DNA of 54,548 nt from Candidatus Izemoplasma sp. (GTDB taxonomy: Bacteria > Bacillota_I > Bacilli_A > Izemoplasmatales > Izemoplasmataceae): positions 1 through 54,548 of the forward strand of contig JAOZRX010000003.1 in assembly GCA_029939945.1 (NCBI GenBank). Reading direction: 5' to 3'. Within the stretch, counting starts at the first letter, position 1; the number at the start of each line of letters is the position of its first letter. This document shows positions 27,612 to 35,847 of this stretch, one piece after another. The notes under the pieces were generated by a model. That model was not told the DNA's origin and searched no databases. It worked only from the letters and a program-made list of their open reading frames with translations. Both the position numbers and the translations under genes were made by a program.

Positions 27612-28661
27612 TTAGAATCTTCCTTTAATTACGTCTTCTTCAGTAATAACTCCAGCAGCTACTAGAGCTCTTTGGAAAGAAGTACTCTCACGTGACATTC
27701 TAACGCTAGACCCTGCGATTCCATCAATAGAATCTTGAGCAGTTTTAGTAGCACCAGCTTCTAAATCAATTCCAAAGAAGTTATCATCATTAACTCCACC
27801 AGCCCATTTTTCAGTAGACCAATCGATTAAAGATGTTACTTCACTAACATTTTTACCAATAAGAAATTGTTCGATTGCTTCATAATTTCCTTGCCATCCA
27901 CCAAGTGAATGACGACCATATACATTACTTAATTCATCAGGTATTCCACCAACAAATGTAACACCAGCTGCTTCAAGTAAATCTTGAATAGATGAGCTTT
28001 CGCTTAGTCCTTCAAATATGCCTGCATCAGTCATTACGTGATCAAATGGTGAAATTGATAATAAGTTTTTACTATCTAACTCATCCCAAGTTGCTGGTTT
28101 AACTAATCCAGAACTAGATGTTCTGACTGTAGGGATAAATCCTTCTTCAGTGCCATCAACTGTGATGTCACTGATAAGAGTAGAGTAATCATAACCGGAA
28201 GCGAATTTTATTTCAAACTGATATCTTGTTACTGGTTCAACAATTAATAAAGCTGTTGTTCCATCAGCTCCAACTGCAACTGAATATAATGACATTTTAT
28301 CGTGTGTATCTACAGTAAACATCGATGTTCCTGAAGCATAATCATCACCAGGTGTAGCAACAACTGGATCAACACTTAAATCAACACTTATTCTTGAAGT
28401 ACCATCTTGTCTAGTATACCAAGAACCATCTGATGATTTCCAAAATAACATTTTTGCATCAGTAATAATTCCGTCATCGTCTAATGTTAATACTGTTTCA
28501 ATTTTTTGACTTGCATCTTCTAATAAAACTCCTGAACTTTCGCCTTTCCATGAATAACCAACATAAGTTCCAACTAAAGATTTTTCTTCTACATCACTTG
28601 TACATGCACTAAGTGAAAATACTAGAGTAGATAGAATAATAAATGATAATAATTTTTTCAT
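27612..28661 (-). CDS. Secreted lipoprotein of unknown function, possibly related to FMN-binding domains
   Basis: A 349-residue protein with a lipoprotein signal peptide: MKKLL, hydrophobic core, and lipobox LSAC with the lipidated Cys20. I do not recognise the family with certainty. The region after the signal (YVGYSWKGESSGVLLE, then VLTLDDDGIITDAKMLFW) and the C-terminal SIDGIAGSSVRMSRESTSFQRALVAAG loosely recall extracytoplasmic FMN_bind domains, where a beta hairpin VxxxDGKIxxV and a D-SGATxS motif occur; the covalent-flavin Thr motif itself is not clearly present. The start has AGGAGG. A possible promoter TTGATA-N17-TATTGA reads toward it near 28690-28730. It sits between holA and rpsT, which are adjacent in B. 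subtilis. Confidence 0.7.
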   Translation of the reverse strand: MKKLLSFIILSTLVFSLSACTSDVEEKSLVGTYVGYSWKGESSGVLLEDASQKIETVLTLDDDGIITDAKMLFWKSSDGSWYTRQDGTSRISVDLSVDPVVATPGDDYASGTSMFTVDTHDKMSLYSVAVGADGTTALLIVEPVTRYQFEIKFASGYDYSTLISDITVDGTEEGFIPTVRTSSSGLVKPATWDELDSKNLLSISPFDHVMTDAGIFEGLSESSSIQDLLEAAGVTFVGGIPDELSNVYGRHSLGGWQGNYEAIEQFLIGKNVSEVTSLIDWSTEKWAGGVNDDNFFGIDLEAGATKTAQDSIDGIAGSSVRMSRESTSFQRALVAAGVITEEDVIKGRF

Positions 28662-28832
28662 TTTCTTTCCTCCTGTAATAACTATTTTTTACAACTCAAT
28701 AGTTTGACAAATAAAGTATATCAATGAGTTAAAAAATTAGCAACTGATAACTAACCTATTTATAGTACTTTCTAAATAACAGTTAAATACCTTGCTTTAG
28801 GGCCTGACCAATTATAAATAAGGAGGCGAAAA

Positions 28833-28910
28833 ATGTATGTTTTTACAAATAAAGATAGTTGTATAGCGAACTATATTTATGCAAAATATTTATATATTTT
28901 GCTTATTTAG
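28833..28910 (+). CDS. Possible 25-codon small ORF with strong ribosome site
   Basis: ATG at 28833 is preceded by AAGGAGGCG at the ideal distance and opens a 25-codon frame (MYVFTNKDSCIANY and a short hydrophobic end) stopping at TAG 28908. It lies inside the long nested hairpin described next, in the gap between the lipoprotein and rpsT. No promoter is convincing and there is no homologue I recognise; it may be a leader peptide or chance. Confidence 0.3.
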   Translation: MYVFTNKDSCIANYIYAKYLYILLI

Positions 28911-28923
28911 TTCTATTTGTAAA
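28842..28923. other. Long nested inverted repeat (possible structured RNA)
   Basis: Three nested complementary arms share one axis: TTTACAAATA (28842-28851) with TATTTGTAAA (28914-28923); GAACTA (28868-28873) with TAGTTC (28908-28913); and GCAAAATAT (28881-28889) with ATATTTTGC (28894-28902), TTAT loop. The left arm has a 16-base bulge. This is the main content of the 337-base gap between the lipoprotein gene and rpsT; the remainder holds the lipoprotein promoter and the rpsT terminator. Confidence 0.6.
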
Positions 28924-28952
28924 CTATGGTATTTATTTATAAAACTGCAAAT

Positions 28953-28981
28953 AAAAAATCTCAACAATTTGCTGAGATTTA
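28953..28981 (-). terminator. Intrinsic terminator after rpsT
   Basis: On the minus strand AAATCTCAGCAAATTG pairs back as TTGAGATTT with a U-rich tail (AAATCTCA/TGAGATTT arms). It lies 17 bases after the rpsT stop. Confidence 0.85.
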
Positions 28982-28998
28982 ATTTAGATTTTTAATTG

Positions 28999-29259
28999 TT
29001 AGATGCTATTTACTAATTTAGCAAGTCTTGATTTTTGTCTAGCGACATAGTTTTTATGATAAAAACCTTTAGAAAGTGCTTTGTCTAACTTTTTAGTAGC
29101 AAGTGATAAAGCTTTGTTAGCTTTTTCTTTATCCTTATTTTCAACGCTTTCTTCAACTTCTTTAACTGCAGATTTTAATCCTGACTTGAATGAAGCATTA
29201 GCAAGACGTCTTTTTTCGTTTTGTAGATTTCTTTTCATTTGTTGTTTAATATTAGCCAT
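28999..29259 (-). CDS. rpsT: Ribosomal protein S20
   Basis: Small basic 30S protein binding the 5' domain of 16S rRNA. The 86-residue product is lysine-rich, begins MANIKQQMKRNLQNEKRR and carries the family's ending pattern KALSKGFYHKNYVARQKSRLAK. The ATG has CGGAGGTGA upstream. It has its own promoter and terminator and is convergent with holA across the intervening lipoprotein gene; holA and rpsT are immediate neighbours in B. subtilis. Confidence 0.97.
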   Translation of the reverse strand: MANIKQQMKRNLQNEKRRLANASFKSGLKSAVKEVEESVENKDKEKANKALSLATKKLDKALSKGFYHKNYVARQKSRLAKLVNSI

Positions 29260-29290
29260 TTATGTCACCTCCGTTTTTACAAGCGTTATT

Positions 29291-29319
29291 ATTTTATCAA
29301 ATTAATTTCTAAAATGCAA
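29291..29319 (-). promoter_or_regulatory. Promoter of rpsT
   Basis: On the minus strand TTGCAT (29314-29319), 17-base spacer, TAAAAT (29291-29296), about 30 bases before the rpsT start. Confidence 0.7.
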
Positions 29320-29754
29320 CTATAAAATATTATTAATTATGTTTCTTAAGTTTTTAGAAAAATTTATGTTGTCATTGCTCGTTCTTTTTCTAGGTCCTTT
29401 TAGGTTTTTATGTCTTCTAATTTTTTTGTTAAAAGCCCTTTGATTAAGCAAAGATAGGATATTATCATCAGTAAAGATTAATCCATTTTGATTTATTGGA
29501 TAAGCTTTTTTAGATAAAGCCATAGTTGCTACTCCATAATCTTGAGTAACTACTATATCACCAGGTATTGTTTTATTAATCAAGAAGTAATCAACACTAT
29601 CAGCACCTTTATCTAAAATATAAACAGTACTATATCCATCTTCATAAACATGGGCATTATCAAAAAACATTGAAACTTCAATGTTTTTTTCTTTCGCTAC
29701 TTCAAGTATCTCTTTTTTTACCGGACATGCGTCTGCATCTACTAAAATTCTCAT
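29320..29754 (-). CDS. YaiI/YqxD-family protein (UPF0178, DUF188)
   Basis: A 144-residue protein of the PIN-like UPF0178 family. Visible family motifs: ILVDADACPVK at the N-terminus, DKGADSVDYFLINK near the middle, GDIVVTQDYGVATMALSKKA, and the basic C-terminal GPRKRTSNDN. Conserved acidic residues suggest a metal-dependent nuclease-like fold, but no activity is established. GGTGAT precedes the ATG. It follows the membrane protein gene by 19 bases and probably shares its transcript. Confidence 0.9.
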   Translation of the reverse strand: MRILVDADACPVKKEILEVAKEKNIEVSMFFDNAHVYEDGYSTVYILDKGADSVDYFLINKTIPGDIVVTQDYGVATMALSKKAYPINQNGLIFTDDNILSLLNQRAFNKKIRRHKNLKGPRKRTSNDNINFSKNLRNIINNIL

Positions 29755-29773
29755 TTAATCACCGCATTTATTT

Positions 29774-30661
29774 CTAGATATAGTTTATTAGGAAAATTCC
29801 AACAATTAGTGAAGCAAAGTTTGCTACAAAAGCATAACTGAAAGCCCGTACTTTCGTGTGTTCTTTAAGAAAGATAGAATAAATCAGAGCTTCAACAAAA
29901 AAGATAATTACTTCAAGTAAAATAAGGTATATAAGAGCTTGGAATAATCCATTTGTTATTGCAGTATATATTACAATATAACTTAATATTAATTGAGTAG
30001 TAGCATTAGTCAAAACAACAATTTTATAACTATCCTTTTTACGGTATTTAAAGAAATAAAATACTCCGATTTCAATTAAAATTGTATAGATAACTCTCAA
30101 AATTGTTCTTAAGATTGTATCAAAAGTAATCTTTGCACTACTTAAGTTACCAGTAACAACTCCAACTCTATCTTGATTAGTAGAAGTATCGACTCCGTTT
30201 AAATCATATTCAATAACAGTGTTAAAAGCTAATCTATTAATGATTTCTGAAACTATCAATTTATCATCCTCTGTGACTAATACTATTTTAAATGTATCAG
30301 GTGGCATATAATCTATTGCAAAAGTTTGAGATGTTGATGTGTTTGCAGTTCTCTTAATTCCTCCAGCTAGTGAATACAATACAAATGGTGTGAAATCATC
30401 ATTATCAATATATCCATTTAAGACAGAAGGATAAGTATCCAAATAATATGAATATTCAGTTTCATCGATAAGCATTTCTTCATCTAATACTTCAGCATCA
30501 GGGTATCTCTCTAAACTTAATAATTCAAAAGAATATGGTTCATCAATTCCTATAATTGTAATCGTTATTGAAGGTTTTGGTCCCATATCAGCACTTACAT
30601 CTTTAACTTGAACTAGAAATAACAACAAAGATAATAAGGTTACCATAATATATTTTTTCAT
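29774..30661 (-). CDS. Membrane protein with signal peptide and MGPKP motif, function unknown
   Basis: A 295-residue protein with a cleavable signal peptide (hydrophobic stretch 5-19, likely cleavage after VSA at 24), followed at once by DMGPKPSITI, then an external domain of about 165 residues (to about 185), and four membrane helices to the C-terminus. Proteins with a DMGPKPS start after the signal and a C-terminal membrane bundle occur as conserved hypotheticals in Clostridia and relatives, as far as I recall; I know no function. GGAGGTG precedes the ATG. It is transcribed with the YaiI-like gene. Confidence 0.75.
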   Translation of the reverse strand: MKKYIMVTLLSLLLFLVQVKDVSADMGPKPSITITIIGIDEPYSFELLSLERYPDAEVLDEEMLIDETEYSYYLDTYPSVLNGYIDNDDFTPFVLYSLAGGIKRTANTSTSQTFAIDYMPPDTFKIVLVTEDDKLIVSEIINRLAFNTVIEYDLNGVDTSTNQDRVGVVTGNLSSAKITFDTILRTILRVIYTILIEIGVFYFFKYRKKDSYKIVVLTNATTQLILSYIVIYTAITNGLFQALIYLILLEVIIFFVEALIYSIFLKEHTKVRAFSYAFVANFASLIVGIFLINYI

Positions 30662-30909
30662 TAGACACCTCCATAGCCTTCCTTAAGCTTAAGTATACCA
30701 CAAGTAAAACATTTCAATTAAGAAATAGTATTATAAATACCATAATATCTCAGTGCTAAATAATGTGCGAATATTAAATTGATTATAGACATCAATCTAA
30801 ATAAAACATCTATCGTATGGCCTAATCAACTACTCCAGCGATGTTCTTTATTTTATATTGCTAGAAATTCTAACAACGCATTCAATCATCTTGAAACCCC
30901 GATCAATAT
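30662..30909. other. 248-base gap without recognised gene
   Basis: AT-rich, with stops in all frames. The part near 30690 may contain the promoter of the minus-strand MGPKP gene (a TATACT -10-like box at about 30694-30699). No terminator with a T run, tRNA or repeat is visible. Confidence 0.4.
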
Positions 30910-31428
30910 TTAGTTATTTAATAATATCAATGTTATAATGATATCAACAATAAATACTGTGAATATTAGGCCCTTCAACAATTTTGGAATAACTCTTTCA
31001 TAACTCTCTATAAACGGATGAATGTATTTAATTACAAAGTATGAAAGAATCCCAAATGAAGTAGTTGGTATCCAACAAATATATTGTAATTTACATGGTA
31101 AAAATTCACCATAATCCCACAAAATATCTTTAAAAAAATACTCATATCCGTATCCAGTAACAGCTTCAGCAATACCTGTTGCAATAATCGCAGTTATAAC
31201 GAGAGTGATATTTTGAAATACTTTATTACTTACCTTTTTTCTAATAATTTGGTCATAAATAATTAGCGCCATTACAATTCCACTACCGTAAAGTGGTTGA
31301 TAAGGTCCTATTAAGATTGAATTATCAACATATTCTTTATAAGCTATAATATTAATTAATCTCTCTAAAATGAATCCAAGAACTGAATATATTATTAAAT
31401 ATAAGAAATACCTTTTCAATTTAATCAC
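30910..31428 (-). CDS. Putative ABC-transporter-permease-like membrane protein (CmpB, PF06541 type)
   Basis: A 172-residue membrane protein with about five helices and the family pattern ILERLINIIAYKEYVDNSILIGPYQPLYGSG (compare the NRGFLNGPYCPIYGFG pattern of CmpB-type proteins), then WDYGEFLPCKLQYICW and a C-terminal helix. Despite the family name, no transport function is proven. The GTG at 31428 is very close to the AGGA site; a TTG at codon 4 is better spaced and may be the real start. A TATAAT on the minus strand (31440-31445) lies just upstream. Single gene, divergent from cvfB. Confidence 0.75.
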   Translation of the reverse strand: MIKLKRYFLYLIIYSVLGFILERLINIIAYKEYVDNSILIGPYQPLYGSGIVMALIIYDQIIRKKVSNKVFQNITLVITAIIATGIAEAVTGYGYEYFFKDILWDYGEFLPCKLQYICWIPTTSFGILSYFVIKYIHPFIESYERVIPKLLKGLIFTVFIVDIIITLILLNN

Positions 31429-31543
31429 ATCCTATTTATATTATACAAAATTAATGAAAGAATAGTATATAAAACATTAATTTGATTACATTACACTATT
31501 AAAATATCTGTTTTTTTGCTATAATTGTTACGAGGTGGTACAT

Positions 31544-32404
31544 ATGGCACTAGCAATGGGAGACTATAATATTTTAACAGTAATAAGAGAAGCTGATTTC
31601 TCTTATATTTTATCTGATGGAGAAATAGAAGTATTTTTACATAAAAAACAAACTACAAGAGAATTAGAAGTAGATGAAAAAATCGAAGTATTTTTATATT
31701 TTGATAATCAAAAAAGAATCACAGCTACAATGAATATGCCTTTAGTAGATCAAAACACTCCTGCTTTCTTAAAAGTGGTTGATGTGAATCAACGTTTGGG
31801 TGTTTTTCTTGATTTTGGATTAATAAAAGACTTATTACTTTCAAGAGATGATTTATCATTCATTAAAAAAGAATGGCCAGCTAAAGATGATATGTTATTT
31901 GTGAAACTTAAAGTTTCAAAAACACAATTAACAGCGAAAATAATTCCAAGGTATTCAATTGAAGAATACCTTGCTCCAAAAACTGATTTAATTGAAGGAG
32001 AGAGGTATTATGCATATAATGTCTATAAAGCTGAAGAAGGGGTTGTTTTTATTACAAAAGAAGGACATAATATCTTCGTATATTTCAAACATTTAAGAAA
32101 AACATATCGCTTAGGAGAAAAAGCTTACGTAAAAATAATTAAATGTAAAGTAGATCACAAGTATAATGGAACATTGATTGAACAAAAAGAGATTATGCTG
32201 ACAAAGGATGCATTAGTGATTAAAGAATATCTAGAAAAACATAATGGAGTTATGAGTTTAACAGACAAATCAGCTCCAGAAGACATAAATGAAGTATTCA
32301 AAATGTCAAAGTCTGCATTCAAAAGAGCACTTGGTACTTTGTATAAAGAAAAGGCAATTGAACTAGATGCTAAAGAAACAAGACTTCTAAAATCAGTTGA
32401 ATAA
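31544..32404 (+). CDS. cvfB: CvfB/YitL-like S1-domain RNA-binding protein
   Basis: RNA-binding protein with tandem S1-like domains and a C-terminal winged helix; in Staphylococcus CvfB influences virulence and mRNA stability. The second S1 domain is recognisable at VDVNQRLGVFLDFGLIKDLLLS, a third at YYAYNVYKAEEGVVFIT, and the C-terminal MSKSAFKRALGTLYKEKAI is the winged-helix recognition region. 286 residues, the usual length. I use the ATG at 31544, six bases after GAGGTGG; the GTG at 31535 lies within that site. A TATAAT at 31520-31525 is the probable -10. Confidence 0.88.
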   Translation: MALAMGDYNILTVIREADFSYILSDGEIEVFLHKKQTTRELEVDEKIEVFLYFDNQKRITATMNMPLVDQNTPAFLKVVDVNQRLGVFLDFGLIKDLLLSRDDLSFIKKEWPAKDDMLFVKLKVSKTQLTAKIIPRYSIEEYLAPKTDLIEGERYYAYNVYKAEEGVVFITKEGHNIFVYFKHLRKTYRLGEKAYVKIIKCKVDHKYNGTLIEQKEIMLTKDALVIKEYLEKHNGVMSLTDKSAPEDINEVFKMSKSAFKRALGTLYKEKAIELDAKETRLLKSVE

Positions 32405-32458
32405 ATTAAACACTTAATATATAATTGAAATAATAAAAAAACTAAAAAAGGTGATATT

Positions 32459-33178
32459 ATGGGACGTAAATTTGAAGTAAGAAAAGCCTCGATGGCAAAA
32501 ACAATGTTAAAGAAGAGTCGTCTTTATTCAAGATATGGGAAAGAAATTTACATGGCAGCTAAGCAAGGTGGAGCTAATGTAGATTCCAACTTAGCTTTGA
32601 AACATTTAGTTGATAAAGCTAAGAAAGAACAAGTACCGAATGATGTAATAAAGAGAAATATTCAAAAAGCAGAAAAAGGGCTTGGAGAAGACTTCACACC
32701 AATCAGATATGAAGGATTTGGACCAGGTGGGATAGGAATTATTGTTGATACATTGACCGATAATGTAAATAGAACAGTAAGTGAAGTAAGAAACTGTTTT
32801 ACAAAAATTGGTAAACAAATGGGAGTAAGTGGAAGTGTAACACATTCATTTGCACATCTATCTCATATAACAGTAAAAGGGATGGATGAAGAAGAAGTAT
32901 TTGAAACTTTATTAATGGGTGATATTGATATATTAGAAATTAGTGAAGAAGACGGATTTGTTGAAATAGAAGCTGACGGATTTGATCTTGATAAAATCCA
33001 AGCTATTTTGATAGAAGCAAAAGAAGATATTGAAATTATCGATGCTGAAAATGGATGGTATCCACATAACTTTATAGAATTAAGTAATGAAGAACAAGCA
33101 TTATTTGATAAATTTATGGGTCTCGCTAATGATGTAGAAGATATTCAGGAAGTGTACCATAATATAAAACAAGATTAA
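32459..33178 (+). CDS. YebC/PmpR-family protein (YeeI/YeeN branch)
   Basis: Member of the YebC family, which includes transcription regulators and, in one branch, factors relieving ribosome stalling at polyproline. The start MGRKFEVRKASMAKTMLKKSRLYSRYGKEIYMAAKQGG belongs to the YeeN/YeeI branch, not the MAGHSKWxNIxxRK branch. Also visible are RYEGFGPGGIGIIVDTLTDNVNRT and AAGSV-like GVSGSVTHSF. 239 residues, the same as B. subtilis YeeI. AGGTGATATT precedes the ATG. It follows cvfB by 54 bases. Confidence 0.9.
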   Translation: MGRKFEVRKASMAKTMLKKSRLYSRYGKEIYMAAKQGGANVDSNLALKHLVDKAKKEQVPNDVIKRNIQKAEKGLGEDFTPIRYEGFGPGGIGIIVDTLTDNVNRTVSEVRNCFTKIGKQMGVSGSVTHSFAHLSHITVKGMDEEEVFETLLMGDIDILEISEEDGFVEIEADGFDLDKIQAILIEAKEDIEIIDAENGWYPHNFIELSNEEQALFDKFMGLANDVEDIQEVYHNIKQD

Positions 33179-33200
33179 GCACATATCGTGCTTTTTTGTT
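33177..33200 (+). terminator. Terminator after the yebC-family gene
   Basis: AAGCAC (33177-33182) and GTGCTT (33188-33193) with an ATATC loop, followed by TTTT. The stem is short and starts in the stop codon. Confidence 0.6.
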
Positions 33201-33247
33201 TGAAAATAAATCCTCCTATTTAACAAAATGAAGTGGACAATCATAGT

Positions 33248-33282
33248 AAAAAAAACAACTTTAATATAAAGTTGTTTTTATT
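33248..33282. terminator. Terminator after hppA, bidirectional
   Basis: AAAAACAACTTTA (33251-33263) pairs with TAAAGTTGTTTTT (33267-33279), a 13-bp stem giving U tracts on both strands. It lies 22 bases beyond the hppA stop and can also stop readthrough from the plus strand. Confidence 0.9.
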
Positions 33283-33303
33283 AAGTAAAAATATATTTAA
33301 CAA

Positions 33304-35472
33304 TTAAATTATTCCCATACCAAATGCTGCGGCGAAAACCAAACTAATTGTTGTCATTAATTTAATTAAGATATCAATAGAAGGTCCTGCGGTATCTTTA
33401 AAAGGATCACCTACTGTATCTCCGGTAATAGAAGCTTTGTGTGCTTCACTACCTTTTCCACCATATTCTCCTGTTTCAATTAATTTTTTTGCATTATCCC
33501 AAGCTCCACCAGAGTTTGCCATAAAAATGGCTAGCATGATTCCAGTAGCTAGTGTACCTGCGAGCATTCCACCAAGTATTTCAGCTCCAAATAAGAAACC
33601 AATTGTGATAGGAGTTGCTATTGCAAGAATTGCTGGTAACATCATTTCTTTTAGTGCTGCATTTGTTGAAATAGTTACACATTTTGTATAATCAGGTTTT
33701 TCTGTATAATCTAAGATACCAGGCATTTCTCTAAATTGACGTCTTACTTCATTAATCATTTTGTTAGCTGCTTTACCAACTGATTTAATAACCATTGAAG
33801 AGAAGAAGAATGCCAGCATCGCTCCGATGATTAGACCAGCCATAACTTTCGGATGAGCAATATTAATTTCTGTAAGCCCTGCTTTTCTAATAAAAGCACT
33901 GAACAGTGCAATAGATGTCATTGCAGCAGAACCAATTGCAAATCCTTTTTCAATTGCTGCTGTTGTGTTACCAACAGAATCTAATTTATCTGTAATTTCT
34001 CTTACGTTTTTATCCAAACCACTCATTTCAGCTATTCCACCTGCATTATCTGCAATTGGACCATAAGCATCTACACTGATGGTTATACCTGCAGTTGATA
34101 ACATACCAACCGCTGCTAGACCTACACCAAGTAATCCTCCAAACATATAAGAGGAAATAATTCCAGTCGCAAGGATTATGATTGGAATTAAAGTAGATTC
34201 CATCCCTGTTGAGATACCTGCGATGATATTGGTTGCATGTCCTGTTTGAGATTGATTGGCAATATTTTTAACATGTTTGTAATCTGATGAAGTATAGAAT
34301 TCAGATACGAGTCCGATGAGCACTCCAACAGACAAACCAATAATGATAGAAATAAAAGGAGCCATTCCAAATGCGAATTGCTTCATATTCATTAATACAT
34401 CATCTTGGTAATATAATGATGAATTAACTGTATCTAAGAACAAAACGTTAGTAGCAAATGCCAAAACGATAAATAATCCAGCACTAACATATGTTCCTAA
34501 CTTAAGTGTTTTAAAAGGATCTTTACCTTCTTTTCCTCGAACAAATAACGATCCAATGATTGAAGAAAATATTCCTGCGAATGCAATCGTAAGAACAAAT
34601 AATATACCATTCATACGTTCAGCTGCAGAAAAGATTAATGCGGCCATTGTAGCAGCTCCGATAATACTAGAAACATAAGATTCAAGTAAATCGCTCCCCA
34701 TACCAGCAACATCACCTACGTTGTCTCCAACATTGTCTGCAATAACTGCTGGATTTCTAGGATCATCTTCTGGAATTCCAGCTTCTATTTTTCCTACTAA
34801 GTCAGCAGCAACATCTGCTGCTTTGGTGAAAATCCCTCCACCAACACGACCGAATAAAGCTATCGATGAAGCCCCTAAACTGTATCCTGCTGCATAAGTG
34901 ATTACTTCATAAGCATCAATATTAAGCGTAAATGCTAATGAAATAACAATGAGCAATCCAAGTAAACCAAATCCTACAACGCTCATACCCATAACACTAC
35001 CACCTTTAAATGCTACATCCAAAGCTTTTACAATACCACTTTGTTGTGCTGCAGTAGTAGTTCTTGAATTTGCATTTGTTGCACTCTTCATACCAATGAA
35101 TCCAGCCGCTAAACTAAAGAAAGATCCTAATAAAAAGGAAAGTGCTGTTCCAAGAGCAAAGAACAATGAAGAATATTCCGTTTGCTCAATAACAACGTTT
35201 GTATTGCTGTTTGCTGTTAGACCAGATATACTGTCATATCCTAGGTAAAACCCACCAAATATAACTAGTGTTGCAATAATAATGTATATGTAAATTACCT
35301 TGTATTCACTTCGTAGAAAGGCTCTTGCACCTTCTTTAATATACGAACTAATTTCACGTACTTTTTCATCACCCTCATCAAAGGATAATACTTTTCGATA
35401 CAAATAAAAAGCATATAATAATGCTCCTATTGCAATAATAAAACCTAAAATTAAATAAACTGCTGTATTCAT
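33304..35472 (-). CDS. hppA: Membrane-bound pyrophosphatase, K+-dependent, predicted Na+-translocating
   Basis: A 722-residue, roughly 16-helix ion pump that uses pyrophosphate hydrolysis to move cations out of the cytoplasm. Catalytic motifs are intact: the DVAADLVGKIEAGIPEDDPRNPA segment, DNVGDNVGD, and a late GDTVGDPFKDTAGPS. The K+ site motif GNTTAA at 501-506 has Ala505 where K+-independent enzymes have Lys. The gate glutamate is E264 in DLLESYV, the position used by Na+-PPases such as that of Thermotoga; plant-type H+-PPases have it four residues later. The start ATG is preceded by GGAGG. Monocistronic with an excellent promoter. Confidence 0.95.
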   Translation of the reverse strand: MNTAVYLILGFIIAIGALLYAFYLYRKVLSFDEGDEKVREISSYIKEGARAFLRSEYKVIYIYIIIATLVIFGGFYLGYDSISGLTANSNTNVVIEQTEYSSLFFALGTALSFLLGSFFSLAAGFIGMKSATNANSRTTTAAQQSGIVKALDVAFKGGSVMGMSVVGFGLLGLLIVISLAFTLNIDAYEVITYAAGYSLGASSIALFGRVGGGIFTKAADVAADLVGKIEAGIPEDDPRNPAVIADNVGDNVGDVAGMGSDLLESYVSSIIGAATMAALIFSAAERMNGILFVLTIAFAGIFSSIIGSLFVRGKEGKDPFKTLKLGTYVSAGLFIVLAFATNVLFLDTVNSSLYYQDDVLMNMKQFAFGMAPFISIIIGLSVGVLIGLVSEFYTSSDYKHVKNIANQSQTGHATNIIAGISTGMESTLIPIIILATGIISSYMFGGLLGVGLAAVGMLSTAGITISVDAYGPIADNAGGIAEMSGLDKNVREITDKLDSVGNTTAAIEKGFAIGSAAMTSIALFSAFIRKAGLTEINIAHPKVMAGLIIGAMLAFFFSSMVIKSVGKAANKMINEVRRQFREMPGILDYTEKPDYTKCVTISTNAALKEMMLPAILAIATPITIGFLFGAEILGGMLAGTLATGIMLAIFMANSGGAWDNAKKLIETGEYGGKGSEAHKASITGDTVGDPFKDTAGPSIDILIKLMTTISLVFAAAFGMGII

Positions 35473-35500
35473 CTCTCAACCTCCAAATATTCATGAATTC

Positions 35501-35530
35501 ATTATACGTTTATTTGTAAGCGCTTGTCAA
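35501..35530 (-). promoter_or_regulatory. Consensus promoter of hppA with overlapping cre-like palindrome
   Basis: On the minus strand TTGACA (35525-35530), 18-base spacer, TATAAT (35501-35506). The palindrome AAGCGCTT (35518-35525) in TTGTAAGCGCTTGTCA overlaps the -35 box and resembles a degenerate cre site, a position suited to repression. Promoter is confident; the operator is inference. Confidence 0.85.
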
Positions 35531-35649
35531 GAATAAAAACACAATATTTATTTGTTTTTAGTTGTAAATTTTTAAAGTATTTTTATGGGGAATTACCGAA
35601 TAATAGCAATATTATTTCATATTTGATGTGTGTTTAGTATTTATTTCAA

Positions 35650-35846
35650 TTGACTAATCTAACGATTTGTCTATATTCTACATAAATATAAAAGTATGCA
35701 CACGAATCTTATTTACTGAAAATGTTGTAGATTTCATTGTTTTCAAAAATATAGGAAAGATTGTTGAATTTGGGAGATATTAGAATTATAAATAATACTC
35801 AAACAGAGGAACTTAAAAACTCTGATATATTTATTAGAGTTTTTTC
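35650..35846 (+). ncRNA. Possible orphan leader or small RNA upstream of the MFS gene
   Basis: A promoter-like TTGACT (35650-35655), N16, TATATT (35672-35677) is followed about 140 bases later by a terminator hairpin (35815-35846), with no convincing gene between. Only afterwards comes the promoter of the MFS gene. The 435-base interval 35473-35907 thus appears to hold the hppA promoter, this short terminated transcript, and the MFS promoter. No known riboswitch class is recognised. Confidence 0.4.
35815..35846 (+). terminator. Terminator hairpin upstream of the MFS gene
   Basis: AAAAACTCT (35815-35823) pairs with AGAGTTTTT (35836-35844), followed by further Ts. Confidence 0.75.
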
Positions 35847-35847
35847 A

